A stretch of 64,000 bases of DNA from contig JANQOF010000072.1 of NCBI GenBank assembly GCA_028279215.1, forward strand, positions 1 to 64,000, given 5' to 3'. Position 1 is the first letter of the stretch. The number at the start of each line of letters is the position of its first letter. Shown here piece by piece: positions 1 through 8,826 of the stretch. Under the pieces are notes generated by a model. That model was not told the DNA's origin, did no database searches, and saw nothing but the letters and a program-made list of their open reading frames with translations. A program made the position numbers and the translations under genes. The stretch comes from Pirellulales bacterium (GTDB lineage Bacteria; Planctomycetota; Planctomycetia; Pirellulales; Lacipirellulaceae).

Positions 1-1
1 C

Positions 2-322
2 ACTGGGCTTGCGATGTCGGCGACCGCGCCCGACGCCGATGGCAACACAACCGTCACCGCCAAGCGAATGAGCAATAACCGCGACTACGGTGGTGTGACC
101 GCTAAAGCCAAACGCAGCGAAGCTGGCTACGATGTCGAGTTCTCCATTCCAATCCAACTAGCGAAGGAAATCCAAGGCCGCGACTGGCACAGCCTGCAAG
201 GCACCGTCGTGCTGCACGACGTCGACGAGCAGGACGAACAACCGGCCGAAGTCGTCTGGCGCGGCACCGGGCGGCTGCGAGATTTGAATACGGGGTTTGG
301 GCACTTCGTACGGGAAGATTGA
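2..322 (+). CDS. C-terminal end of a larger protein, CBM9/DOMON-like (partial)
   Basis: The reading frame is open through the left edge of the window, so this is the 3' end of a gene that starts outside it; the first visible Met (position 14) is internal. The visible ~107 residues read as a beta-rich domain: a stretch of the type 'GYDVEFSIPI' is followed by 'LQGTVVLHDVDE' and a tryptophan-containing 'VVWRGTG'. This resembles the family 9 carbohydrate-binding (DOMON-like) domains found at the C-terminus of exported planctomycete proteins. That assignment is by pattern only and the function of the whole protein cannot be read here. Confidence 0.6.
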   Translation, partial: TGLAMSATAPDADGNTTVTAKRMSNNRDYGGVTAKAKRSEAGYDVEFSIPIQLAKEIQGRDWHSLQGTVVLHDVDEQDEQPAEVVWRGTGRLRDLNTGFGHFVRED

Positions 323-330
323 GGCGATGA

Positions 331-403
331 ACCGCAGAGGGCACCAAGCCATTAGTCGTGCACTCCGCTGTCCCATCGCCATCCTCTACGTGCCCTCTGT
401 GGT
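331..403. repeat. Intergenic inverted repeat between convergent genes
   Basis: Arms at 331-344 and 390-403 (ACCGCAGAGGGCAC and its near-perfect complement GTGCCCTCTGTGGT, 13 of 14 pairs) enclose 45 nt. It fills the gap between the stop of the left-edge gene and the stop of ilvD, where it could act as a bidirectional terminator. It resembles the other purine-rich inverted repeats in this window. Confidence 0.6.
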
Positions 404-410
404 CGATCCA

Positions 411-2093
411 CTACTCATCCGTCACGCACCCCTCACTTGCGCACTTCACGTTCTTGATGTACTTGTACAGCGTACCGCGTGTTGATTTGTAAGGGGGCGA
501 TTTCCACGCCGACTTGCGTCTGGCGAGCTCGTCGTTGCTGATGTCGATCGTGATGGTGTTCGCTTCGGCGTCGATTGTAATCTGGTCGCCGTTCTGCACC
601 AGCGCGATGGGGCCACCAACCTGCGCCTCGGGTGTGACGTGCCCGACGATGAACCCGTGCGAGCCACCGCTGAACCGCCCGTCGGTAATTAGCGCTACGT
701 GGTCGCCGAGCCCCGCACCCATAATCACACTCGTCGGCGTCAACATCTCTGGCATCCCAGGGCCGCCCTGTGGACCTTCGTAGCGAATGATCACCACGTC
801 GCCCTTCTGAATCTTCTTGTCTTCCATGGCAGCGAGCATGTCTTCTTCGCAATCGAAGCAGTTCGCCGTACCGGTAAAGCTGAGCCCCTCTTTGCCGGTA
901 ATCTTGGCCACGGCTCCGTCGGGGCAAAAATTGCCCCGCATGATGCGGATGTGCCCGGTCTCCTTAATCGGCTGATCGAATGGGCGAACGACGTCTTGCC
1001 CTTCTTTGAGACCCGGCAAGTCGGCCAGATTCTCGGCCACTGTTTTGCCGGTCACCGTCATGCAGCTACCGTCGATCAGATCGTGCTCCATCAACAGCTT
1101 CAGCACCGCAGGCGTTCCTCCCACCTCATGAAGTTCTTCCTGCACGTAGCGACCCGATGGCTTCAGGTCGGCCACCAGTGGCACGCGGTCGCTCGCCCGC
1201 TGGAAGTCGTCGATCGTAAGTTCTACTTCCACACTCCGCGCCATGGCCAGCAAGTGCAGCACGGCGTTCGTCGAGCCGCCAACGGCCATGATGTAGTTCA
1301 TCGCGTTCTCAAACGCCGCACGGGTCATGATGTCGCGCGGCTTGAGGTCGAGCTCCAGCAGATTCCGCATCGCCGCTCCGGCTGCGACGCACTCCTTGAG
1401 CTTGTCGGGGTCTTCGGCCGGGATGCTCGAAGAGTAAGGCAGGCTCATGCCCATCGCTTCGATGGCGCTGGCCATGGTGTTGGCCGTGTACATCCCGCCG
1501 CAGGCACCCGCGCCTGGGCAGGCATGTCGCACAATTTCCTGGCGTTCTTCTTCGCTCAACTTGCCGGCCAGGAATTCGCCGTAGCATTGGAAGGCCGAAA
1601 CGATGTCGCGTTTCTGGTCCTCACCGCCGAAGTGCGTATGCCCTGGCTTGATGGTGCCGCCATAGATCATCAGCGCTGGACGATTCAGTCGCCCCATCGC
1701 CATTAAGCAGCCCGGCATGTTTTTGTCGCAGCCGGGCAGCGTAATGAGTCCGTCGTACCACTGCGCCTGCATCACGGTTTCGATCGAATCGGCGATTAGA
1801 TCGCGCGACTGCAGCGAGTAGCTCATGCCGCTAGTGCCCATCGACATGCCGTCGGACACACCAATCGTGTTGAACCGCAGACCGACCAACCCAGCGTCGA
1901 CCACGCCCAGCTTCACCTCGGCCGCCAGGTCGAGCAGGTGCATATTGCACGGGTTGCCTTCGTACCAAACACTGGCAATGCCCACTTGGGCCTTTTGTAG
2001 ATCGTCGTCGGAGAGCCCTGTGGCGTGGAGCATCGCCTGACTGCCACCCTGGGCTTTTGGTTGCGTGATGTGGCTGGAGTACTTATTGAGCAT
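411..2093 (-). CDS. ilvD: Dihydroxy-acid dehydratase
   Basis: Catalyses the dehydration of 2,3-dihydroxy-3-methylbutanoate or -pentanoate to the 2-oxo acids in valine/isoleucine synthesis, in the cytoplasm, using an iron-sulfur cluster and Mg2+. The ~560 residues match the usual family length. Cluster-binding cysteine contexts are visible: [17 protein letters not shown] and [11 protein letters not shown], and the C-terminal half carries the conserved [11 protein letters not shown] and DGRFSGG stretches. The frame continues upstream to 2231, but the ATG at 2093 gives a normal N-terminus ([11 protein letters not shown]), and the residues upstream of it do not look like an IlvD. No Shine-Dalgarno is visible. 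No other branched-chain gene is adjacent. Confidence 0.96.
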   Translation of the reverse strand: MLNKYSSHITQPKAQGGSQAMLHATGLSDDDLQKAQVGIASVWYEGNPCNMHLLDLAAEVKLGVVDAGLVGLRFNTIGVSDGMSMGTSGMSYSLQSRDLIADSIETVMQAQWYDGLITLPGCDKNMPGCLMAMGRLNRPALMIYGGTIKPGHTHFGGEDQKRDIVSAFQCYGEFLAGKLSEEERQEIVRHACPGAGACGGMYTANTMASAIEAMGMSLPYSSSIPAEDPDKLKECVAAGAAMRNLLELDLKPRDIMTRAAFENAMNYIMAVGGSTNAVLHLLAMARSVEVELTIDDFQRASDRVPLVADLKPSGRYVQEELHEVGGTPAVLKLLMEHDLIDGSCMTVTGKTVAENLADLPGLKEGQDVVRPFDQPIKETGHIRIMRGNFCPDGAVAKITGKEGLSFTGTANCFDCEEDMLAAMEDKKIQKGDVVIIRYEGPQGGPGMPEMLTPTSVIMGAGLGDHVALITDGRFSGGSHGFIVGHVTPEAQVGGPIALVQNGDQITIDAEANTITIDISNDELARRKSAWKSPPYKSTRGTLYKYIKNVKCASEGCVTDE

Positions 2094-2652
2094 AATTTGT
2101 GAGTGCGGCGGGGTTGGGGACGAGTAGACAGCTTCCAGACACCCGATTCTAGCACCGGTTCGCGAGCGACTAAATTGGCCGATTCTCGACGTGTAAATTC
2201 CCAATTTGCGCGTATACGATTGGTTGTGCATTTACTCTCCGCTGCCGCGCCGGCCAGTCTCATCTTCTGCCGGAAAACACAGGCTTTCCGCGCCAGCCAC
2301 TGCCGCTACGGCGTTGAGTAAATTCACACCATGCTTCTCAGTTGTGAATTTACTCGCAGCATGCGGAAACAACGGAGCTCGCGACCGCAACTGACGTCTC
2401 GATTGTCAATGAGCCGGGCGTAAGAGACTTGGCCACGATTCATTGGAGCAGATGGGTGGCCCATTTTCGAGCCAAAAGTTGGAGGATTTGTGTCACGCAG
2501 AGACGCAAAGCCGCGGAGGAGTTGGGCAACCTCAAGACGTGTCTGCTGATGATGGCGTACGGCGATGCGACTTCCGTCGACTATCAATAATCAAAGATCC
2601 CTTCGCGCCTTTGCGTCTCTGCGCGATATCCAGTTATCGATCCTAATCGCCT
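2094..2652. other. Gene-free stretch with an inverted repeat
   Basis: About 560 bases without a credible gene, separating the divergently placed 5' end of ilvD from the 3' end of the PEP-CTERM gene. The ilvD promoter should lie at its left side but I could not identify it with confidence. The right half holds the inverted repeat listed separately (2496-2623). Confidence 0.5.
2496..2623. repeat. Long inverted repeat, 'cgcagagacgcaaag' type
   Basis: Perfect 15-bp arms at 2496-2510 and 2609-2623 (CGCAGAGACGCAAAG and its complement), with further partial complementarity inside (CCGCGGAGG side). It sits 30 bases beyond the stop of the PEP-CTERM gene. From general experience this purine-rich arm type recurs between genes of many environmental bacteria, but I cannot count copies here beyond this one. 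Confidence 0.65.
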
Positions 2653-3582
2653 CTAGACCCGTCGCCGCGCGAAGAGCCCACCAATCATCAACCCGGCGAT
2701 CACCACCGCCGATGGCTCTGGCACCTGCACGGTGATCGCGCTCGGAGTTGCCAACGGGAACGTGGCCCCGAACTGGCTCTTCCAGAATTGGTAGTCCTCC
2801 TGGTCGACCACGCCCGGCGTCGTTGCGTCCGGGTTTTCGTTGGGTAGCGAGGTCGACGAGCCATTCGAATCGCGCCACACGGTGTAGTCGGCCAGGTTCA
2901 CCGTGCCGTCGAGATTGTAGTCGCCGGGCAGGCCAGCGGTGGCGCTGATTTCTTCGATTTCGAACGAGCCATAGTTGCCGCTCAGGTGTTCTTGCGACAC
3001 TTCCACGACGAAGCCATCCAAATCCGTGAAATCGACAGGTGCGAGAAAACTCTCGAAGCTCGCGAACGGGATTTGAACCACGTAGGCATCGTCAGTCAGC
3101 GCTGGCCTAAAACCCGCAAACCCTCCACGCTGGTTCTCGGTGCCAACCCCGCTGAACGCCTTGACAACTACGAAGAGAGGTATCTCGGGTGCATCGCCTG
3201 GAACCGTCCCTCGGTTCATGCGAATCGTGATTTGCGTATTGCCATTGCCGGTGAGATCCGCATTGAGTGGCTGTGCCGATGCACTCTGCATCGAGGAGCC
3301 GTATCGCAGGTTCGCGACCTCAAAGATCCCTTGTTCGTGCGAGAATTGCAACGAACCAGATGGGCCGGCAACATCCAACGAGCCGTTGTAGTACGTGAAC
3401 CACTCCCGTTGGCCGCCAATTACCTCTGCCTCATCAAGCCCCGACTGAACGAGGCGACTGAGATTCACTTCGTCTGGCCCCTCCGTCATAGGGCCAGATT
3501 CGAATGAGTCGATCATCACTGCCCGGGTGCTGACAGCCATCGAAAGACACAACATCATCCCCCAACCAACACGAGCGTACAT
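2653..3582 (-). CDS. PEP-CTERM exported protein with dockerin-like block
   Basis: A 309-residue secreted protein. The N-terminus is a signal peptide (roughly residues 1-21). The central region is beta-rich without a family I recognise. Around residues 225-275 there is a dockerin-like block: GDYNLDGTVNLADYTVW, then a second half ending VDQEDYQFWKSQFG, the planctomycete calcium-binding type. The C-terminus is a PEP-CTERM sorting signal: VPEP, a hydrophobic stretch and RRR. Exosortase would be expected to process and anchor it at the surface. A possible role in extracellular matrix or carbohydrate binding is inference. It is monocistronic as far as can be seen. Confidence 0.85.
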   Translation of the reverse strand: MYARVGWGMMLCLSMAVSTRAVMIDSFESGPMTEGPDEVNLSRLVQSGLDEAEVIGGQREWFTYYNGSLDVAGPSGSLQFSHEQGIFEVANLRYGSSMQSASAQPLNADLTGNGNTQITIRMNRGTVPGDAPEIPLFVVVKAFSGVGTENQRGGFAGFRPALTDDAYVVQIPFASFESFLAPVDFTDLDGFVVEVSQEHLSGNYGSFEIEEISATAGLPGDYNLDGTVNLADYTVWRDSNGSSTSLPNENPDATTPGVVDQEDYQFWKSQFGATFPLATPSAITVQVPEPSAVVIAGLMIGGLFARRRV

Positions 3583-3809
3583 CGCCTACCTCACTCTCTC
3601 TGTCCCAAGTTTCCCCTTAGTCTGGCTCGCGTCGGGTCGGTTTGCCTCTCCCCGAGTGGATCCATTCAAACCGATCCGCGCGTCGGCGTCAAACGTGGGT
3701 GCCGAAACTTAACAATCGACGCCGCCCAAGAGACAGCGATTCGATTCGGGATGTTCGCCGAGTAGAATGAAACTAACCATCTTCCTATCTTTCTCCGTAG
3801 AGCGCAAAC

Positions 3810-4400
3810 ATGTATTCACTAGTACGCATCGCGTTGACTACCACGCTTGTGCTCGTCGGTTTGGAAGCCTATGCACTTTGGACCGACTCGCGCTACAAGT
3901 GGGATTTCATCTTTCTGATGCTACTACTCTGGGGCGTGTACCTGCTGCGGGACAAGATCGATCTGCACCCGGTGCACTACGCCCTGTTCGGCGTGTTTCT
4001 GCTACTGCACGATTTCGGGATGTTTGGATTCTACGAAACCTACCCGCTCGGTATGGAATACGACTATTGGGTCCACGGCTACTTTGGGTTTGTCGCCGCG
4101 CTAATCGTGTCGCGGGCATACCGTTACCACAAGGTTTATCCGCCGGCGTTCATCCCTGTCGCTACGTTGGTAGTGCTGCTCGGTTTCTCAGCGTTTCACG
4201 AAATATTCGAATACCTCGGGGCCCTTACCGTTGGCGAAGGCGAGGGTGTTCTTTTCATTGGCGCGGGTGACCTCGACGAGTGGGACACCCAGAAAGACAT
4301 GGTGAACAACGTGGTCGGCGGTGTGCTCGGCCTTGCGTGCGACTACGGTTATCGATCGATTCGCGGGGATAAGCGGAGCGATTCGACCAACGCCGCATGA
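3810..4400 (+). CDS. DUF2238 / YjdF-like inner-membrane protein
   Basis: A 196-residue integral membrane protein with about five or six predicted helices. It matches the DUF2238 family (E. coli YjdF) by the acidic/His motifs HDFGMFGFY (around residues 69-77), the FHEIFEYL motif in a membrane segment and the C-terminal DTQKDMVNNVVGG stretch. The biochemical role of the family is unknown to me. Its 3' end is followed after about 110 bases by the adenine methyltransferase on the same strand; there is no evidence that the two are functionally linked. Confidence 0.85.
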   Translation: MYSLVRIALTTTLVLVGLEAYALWTDSRYKWDFIFLMLLLWGVYLLRDKIDLHPVHYALFGVFLLLHDFGMFGFYETYPLGMEYDYWVHGYFGFVAALIVSRAYRYHKVYPPAFIPVATLVVLLGFSAFHEIFEYLGALTVGEGEGVLFIGAGDLDEWDTQKDMVNNVVGGVLGLACDYGYRSIRGDKRSDSTNAA

Positions 4401-4509
4401 CCCTAGGAGTCGCCACGGAACCATTGCTGTTGGCGTCGGTATCGAGCGGCCTGTATATTGCCCATTCGCGTGCGAGAGTCATGGAAGCGTTTCTGCTGAG
4501 GTAAATACG

Positions 4510-5667
4510 TTGAGCCGTTGCAGCGAAGAAATCTACCGCGAGGCCAACTCTCTCGCGAACACGGCAACGGCAGATCACGCCCACTACCTCACTGGGCAGC
4601 TCATCACCTACATCGGCAACAAACGTTCGCTGCTCCCGCAGATTGCTAGCGCGATCACGCAGGTGAAACAGCGGCTTGGCAAAGACCGCTTGCGATCGTT
4701 CGACGCGTTTGCCGGCTCGGGCGTGGTGTCGCGTTTGTTGAAGCTGCACAGTTCGTACTTGGTGAGCAACGACCTCGAAGAATACGCCGCGATTATCGCT
4801 CGCTGCTATCTGGCGAATCGCTCCGAAGTCAACTGCGTTGCGTTGCAGCAGGTCGTCGAAGACCTGAACGCTAGAGTCGACAGCGAGCCGCTGCCGATGG
4901 GTTTTGTCGAAGAGCTGTACTCGCCGCGCGACGACCAGTGCATTACGACCGACGACCGTGTTTTCTATACAAATCGCAACGCCCGTCGGATCGACAACTA
5001 TCGCCGCATGATCGCCGAGCTTCCGGAGTGGCAGCAAACCTTTTTGATCGCGCCGCTATTGAGCGAGGCCTCGATTCATGCGAATACAGCAGGCGTGTTC
5101 AAAGGTTTCTATAAGAACCGAGAAACGAAGGTTGGGCAGTTTGGCGGTAGTGGCGGCCACGCCCTGGTTCGCATTCGCGGCGACATCGACTTGCAAATGC
5201 CTGTACTCAGCGAGCGCGATTGTGAATACGATGTGCTGCAGGAAGACGCAAACGCGGCCGTGCGTCAGATTCACGACATAGACCTGGCCTACTTCGATCC
5301 GCCGTACAATCAGCATCCGTACGGATCGAACTACTTTATGCTCAACCTGATCGCCCGCTACGAGCGCCCGACAGAAATCAGCCGCGTGTCGGGCATTCCC
5401 AAGAACTGGACGCGATCGGCTTACAACGTTCGCTCTCACTCGCTGGAGCGGATGACCGACCTTGTTGAACATACTGACGCCCGATTCCTGCTCGTTTCGT
5501 TCAACGACGAAGGCTTCATCACGCCCGACGAAATGCGGGCGATGCTCGACCGGTGGGGAACGGTGGAGGAATTCCGGCACCAGTACAATGCGTTTCGCGG
5601 CAGCCGAAGTTTTGAGAACCGTTCGATTCACGTGACCGAGCACCTGTTTCTGGTTGAGCGGCGCTAG
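4510..5667 (+). CDS. Orphan D12-class adenine-specific DNA methyltransferase
   Basis: Predicted N6-adenine DNA methyltransferase, 385 residues. The sequence shows the class hallmarks: TYIGNKRSLL near residue 33, the SAM-binding FDAFAGSG at about 64-71 and the catalytic DPPY at about 263-266. The chosen start is TTG 4510: it has GAGGT at 4498-4502 with 7-base spacing, and the longer frame would run into the preceding gene. No restriction endonuclease or specificity gene is nearby, so it is an orphan enzyme, either a regulator or a remnant of a restriction-modification system. The target sequence cannot be told from the sequence. Confidence 0.88.
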   Translation: MSRCSEEIYREANSLANTATADHAHYLTGQLITYIGNKRSLLPQIASAITQVKQRLGKDRLRSFDAFAGSGVVSRLLKLHSSYLVSNDLEEYAAIIARCYLANRSEVNCVALQQVVEDLNARVDSEPLPMGFVEELYSPRDDQCITTDDRVFYTNRNARRIDNYRRMIAELPEWQQTFLIAPLLSEASIHANTAGVFKGFYKNRETKVGQFGGSGGHALVRIRGDIDLQMPVLSERDCEYDVLQEDANAAVRQIHDIDLAYFDPPYNQHPYGSNYFMLNLIARYERPTEISRVSGIPKNWTRSAYNVRSHSLERMTDLVEHTDARFLLVSFNDEGFITPDEMRAMLDRWGTVEEFRHQYNAFRGSRSFENRSIHVTEHLFLVERR

Positions 5668-5806
5668 GGTCGCCCTGCGTCCGCCCTCCCCGCAAAAGGG
5701 AAAGGGAATAACGAGCGTGGTCCTTCTAGTTTCCATTAGCCCCTTTGCGTTAGATTGATGTTCTTGTGTTCACGACCAACCACCACTCCGAGTGGAGCCC
5801 CTTAAC

Positions 5807-6490
5807 ATGAAAATCACCTGGCTCGGTCACAACTGTTGGCATCTGGAGATTGGCGGTCATAAGGTAATTGTCGACCCGTTCCTGAACGACTCGCCGGTCG
5901 CGCCAGTAAAGGCGGATCAGGTCGAAGCCGACTACGTACTTGTTTCGCACGGGCATTTCGATCACATTTCCGACGCAGTGAGCATTGTCCAACGCACCGG
6001 GGCATCGCTGCTTACTAATTTCGAGATCACCAACCGGCTCGCCGGCCAGGGCATCGCCGAGGACCAAATGGTCGCCATGAACCATGGCGGCGGGTACAAC
6101 CTGCCATTCGGCCGCGTGGAGTACACCATCGCTCATCACAGTTCGAGCATGCCCGACGGTTCGTATGGTGGAAATCCCGGTGGTTTCGTAATCACTGGCG
6201 ACGATAAGCGGTTGTACTTCGCGTGCGACACGGCTGTGTTCTTGGAAATGAAGATGATTGGCGCCCCTGGGCTCGATCTGGCGGTCGTGCCGATTGGCGA
6301 TTTGTATACGATGGGACCCACCAACAGTCTGGAAGCGATCAAACTGCTCGCCCCCAAGAAGGTGCTCCCATGCCACTACAACACTTGGCCCCCCATCGAA
6401 CAAGACGCCGCGGCATGGGCCGAAAGCGTCACCCAGCACACCAGCGCTGAGCCGGTGGTTCTCGAGCCAGGCGGGTCGCTGGAGATTTGA
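5807..6490 (+). CDS. UPF0173 metal-dependent hydrolase (metallo-beta-lactamase fold)
   Basis: A 227-residue cytoplasmic protein of the UPF0173/YtkL type. The metal-binding signature HGHFDH is at about residues 47-52, with further conserved metal ligands in AHHSSSMPDGSYGGNPGGF, the DTAVF segment and CHYNT. ATG 5807 is preferred over an in-frame GTG 15 bases upstream because MKITWLGHNC is the standard family N-terminus. The substrate of the family is not established. It is followed 30 bases later by an exported protein on the same strand. Confidence 0.92.
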   Translation: MKITWLGHNCWHLEIGGHKVIVDPFLNDSPVAPVKADQVEADYVLVSHGHFDHISDAVSIVQRTGASLLTNFEITNRLAGQGIAEDQMVAMNHGGGYNLPFGRVEYTIAHHSSSMPDGSYGGNPGGFVITGDDKRLYFACDTAVFLEMKMIGAPGLDLAVVPIGDLYTMGPTNSLEAIKLLAPKKVLPCHYNTWPPIEQDAAAWAESVTQHTSAEPVVLEPGGSLEI

Positions 6491-6519
6491 GTACCGCGCA
6501 AATGGTTTGGATATTCCCT

Positions 6520-7425
6520 ATGCATGTCATGCGAAACGTCTTGGCAACCACGCTGCTGCTCGCCTGTTCGTCGCTCGCGGCTCAGGAACCGATCGAGTGG
6601 AAGTTCACTGCGGGCGAGACGCTCGACTACGAAGTCGCGCAGCGAACCTCCGTCGACGTCGACGCCGGTGCGGCAGGTTCGTTCTCGATTGAAGCAGTTC
6701 AAGTGCTCGATGTCGTGTGGAAGATCGAAGCGGTGGATGATGCGGGAGTTGCCAGCGGCGTGCAACAAATCGAGCGCATCAAGCTTAACGTCACCATGCC
6801 GACCGGGCTGGAGCTGACGTACGATTCGGGCGAAGACGAAGGGGCGATGGGCCTTTCCGCGATGCTGGCACCGATGTTCGATACGTTGCTCGAGAACGCG
6901 GTGCCCATCAAGGTAGCGCCCACCGGAGAAGTGCTTGAGTGCGAGCTCCCCGAAGCCATGGCCGAGCGGCTCGCTCGCGTGCCCGCGACGCGTGCGATGA
7001 GCGACTTGATCGTCGGATCTAGCGTGCGGCAAGTGGCCGAGCAAATCGCACTACCTGTCGCAACTGGCGACGAACCGTCGCCGCGCCAAGTCGTCATCGA
7101 AAATCGGGTGCTCGGCACGCTGCGGGGCGAACTAGTTTGGAAGCCCGCCGATAGTGAGGAATCGTCCATCGCGAAGTTTGTGCCCCAGTTGAAACTCACC
7201 GTAGAACCCGTGGCGCCAACCGACGACGACGAACCGTTACAGCCGCGGCCACTCAAATCGCCCAAAATCGCCGAACAATCCGTAAATGGCAGCGCCGAAT
7301 TCGATACGGCCGCTGGCCGGCTAAAGTCGTCAAATTGGTCGCTCGATCTAGAACTCATCGGCCAACTTATGGGCAACGACGTCACGAGCAACATGACGCA
7401 AACCGTCGACGTGACATCTCGTTAG
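6520..7425 (+). CDS. Exported protein, DUF6263-like
   Basis: About 301 residues with a clear signal peptide (MHVMRNVLATTLLLACSSLAAQ). The mature part is soluble and beta-rich, beginning with a 'EWKFTAGETLDYEV' type opening and carrying acidic and Pro-rich stretches near the C-terminus. This pattern is typical of the planctomycete exported family often annotated DUF6263; function unknown. Start chosen at ATG 6520 because the longer TTG start at 6487 would add a non-signal-like extension and overlap the upstream stop. Its last four bases overlap the convergent Rieske gene. Confidence 0.7.
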   Translation: MHVMRNVLATTLLLACSSLAAQEPIEWKFTAGETLDYEVAQRTSVDVDAGAAGSFSIEAVQVLDVVWKIEAVDDAGVASGVQQIERIKLNVTMPTGLELTYDSGEDEGAMGLSAMLAPMFDTLLENAVPIKVAPTGEVLECELPEAMAERLARVPATRAMSDLIVGSSVRQVAEQIALPVATGDEPSPRQVVIENRVLGTLRGELVWKPADSEESSIAKFVPQLKLTVEPVAPTDDDEPLQPRPLKSPKIAEQSVNGSAEFDTAAGRLKSSNWSLDLELIGQLMGNDVTSNMTQTVDVTSR

Positions 7426-7733
7426 TCGATTCGCAATTGGATTTCGTCGCCCTCGACGCGGACTTCGTAGGTGTCGACCTTGAGTCGTGGATTGTCGCAC
7501 CAAGTGCCATCGCAAACGCTGAACCGCCAAGCGTGCCACGGGCAGGTCACCGCGCCTTCCTCATCGAGATGCCCTGCCCCGAGCGACGCGCCCTGGTGCG
7601 GGCACAAGTCGTCGATGGCATAGTACTCGCCGTTGTGGTGAAACAGCACGAGCATCTTGTCGCCCGCCTCGACGGTCATTCCTTCGCCCTCGGCAAGGCT
7701 GCCAACTTTGGCCACGGTGATAAAATCGGACAT
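7422..7733 (-). CDS. Rieske [2Fe-2S] ferredoxin-type protein
   Basis: A 103-residue soluble Rieske protein. The cluster motif is complete: CPHQGASL around residues 44-51 and CPWHAWRF around 62-69. It probably serves as an electron carrier to an oxygenase or as the small ferredoxin of a nitrite-reductase-like system; no such partner is in the window. Start taken at ATG 7733, which opens MSDFITVAKVG and lies 5 bases after the stop of the upstream methyltransferase, so the two are almost certainly cotranscribed. Confidence 0.92.
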   Translation of the reverse strand: MSDFITVAKVGSLAEGEGMTVEAGDKMLVLFHHNGEYYAIDDLCPHQGASLGAGHLDEEGAVTCPWHAWRFSVCDGTWCDNPRLKVDTYEVRVEGDEIQLRID

Positions 7734-7738
7734 ATCTT

Positions 7739-8695
7739 CTAGCGGCCGAGTCGCGTTGGTTTCTCGAGGACAATGTTGTAGTACCCGTGCGCGCCCTGCC
7801 CCACGGTGTACGGCATCAACAAACCGCACACGGCGTTCTCCAAGGCGAGCGCGGGCATCGCGCGGCGGATCAACTTCACCGCCAGCGACATCTTAAAAAA
7901 TCGACGCGCGAGTCGATAGAGTCGCTGTAGGTCGCGGGCCGTCTCGGCCGAGTGATCCGTCACGCCCAATATCTCGAACCCAACATCGGTGGCCAATTGC
8001 TGCCAGTCGTTGAGCACGGCGAACGAATCAACGGCCGCCGTCTTCTCCACCAGCACGGCCGCGCGCCGCAAGTCGTCGGGCAACACATCAAGCGGTTGGT
8101 TGCGAAAACAGTCGATCACCATCAGCCGACCGCCGGGCCGCAAAATGCGATACGCCTCAGCGATGGCAAGTTGTTGGTCGCCAGTTTGGCACAGCGTCTC
8201 CACGGCCAACACCGCATCGAACGAATTCTCGGCAAAATCAAGTTGCTGATAGTTCGCCTCGACGAAGCTGAGATTCTCGAAACTCGCCGAATCGCCACGA
8301 GCCGACTTAAGATGGTGCGGCGAAAGATCAACGCCAACAAGTTCGCAATCGGGCAACTGTTGGGCCAGCGCCCGCAGGTTGTAGCCGAGCCCGCAGCCGA
8401 ACTCGATCACCTGCCGCGCATCGACGCACTCCAACTGCTCGGCGAACAACTCCACGTGGCGGGCGTGTCCGACGTCGTCGCCATCGCCGGCATCGGTGCT
8501 CAGTCCAATGTGCAACGCCCCCGCCCCCGAGTGAAACATCCGATAAGCCCGCTCGCTTTGACGGTAGTACTCCACCACTTTCTCAGCATCGATCGATCGT
8601 GCTGCAATTCCCTGCGCATCGAACGCCTTATCGACGAGCGCAAGCGCTTCATCCAGCGAAAGATCGGCGATCTGAACTACGGAATCAATCAACAT
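7739..8695 (-). CDS. Class I SAM-dependent methyltransferase
   Basis: A 318-residue methyltransferase. Motif I VIEFGCGLGYNLRAL lies around residues 100-114, an acidic motif II around LVGVDLSPHHL, and the post-I region ends RILRPGGRLMVID. These are the features of the Methyltransf_11/UbiE-like class. The N-terminal ~95 residues and the C-terminal ~100 residues are not standard; the C-terminal part is Arg-rich and could touch the membrane. The substrate is unknown. The adjacent Rieske protein suggests a shared small-molecule modification pathway, which is inference. Confidence 0.85.
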   Translation of the reverse strand: MLIDSVVQIADLSLDEALALVDKAFDAQGIAARSIDAEKVVEYYRQSERAYRMFHSGAGALHIGLSTDAGDGDDVGHARHVELFAEQLECVDARQVIEFGCGLGYNLRALAQQLPDCELVGVDLSPHHLKSARGDSASFENLSFVEANYQQLDFAENSFDAVLAVETLCQTGDQQLAIAEAYRILRPGGRLMVIDCFRNQPLDVLPDDLRRAAVLVEKTAAVDSFAVLNDWQQLATDVGFEILGVTDHSAETARDLQRLYRLARRFFKMSLAVKLIRRAMPALALENAVCGLLMPYTVGQGAHGYYNIVLEKPTRLGR

Positions 8696-8698
8696 CGG

Positions 8699-8809
8699 TT
8701 GAACAGGAGGGAACGGAGATAACTGAGGGTATTACTCACCAAGAACGATGGATCCATACCCAAACATCGTTCCTCAATTGCTCTGTTCTCTCTGTGCCCT
8801 CCTGTTCAA
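8699..8809. repeat. Long inverted repeat, 'gaacaggaggg' type
   Basis: Perfect 13-bp terminal arms at 8699-8711 and 8797-8809 (TTGAACAGGAGGG and its complement), continuing inward as a purine-rich imperfect arm of about 30 nt. It begins 3 bases upstream of the methyltransferase start codon and ends 17 bases before the stop of the alcohol dehydrogenase gene, so it occupies nearly the whole gap between two same-strand genes. Confidence 0.7.
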
Positions 8810-8826
8810 AAAAGCTCAGCACCCTC

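Noticed and set aside
699..1706. 335-codon open frame antisense to ilvD
   Set aside because: A mirror frame of a GC-rich gene; the protein has no coherent domain pattern and ilvD itself is certain.
4481..4504. Eight-codon ATG frame right before the methyltransferase start, possible leader peptide
   Set aside because: Its end coincides with the ribosome-binding site, but there is no attenuator structure or repeated codon; chance is likely.
4255..5037. 260-codon frame antisense to the adenine methyltransferase
   Set aside because: Overlaps a gene with clear catalytic motifs and has no recognisable domain of its own.
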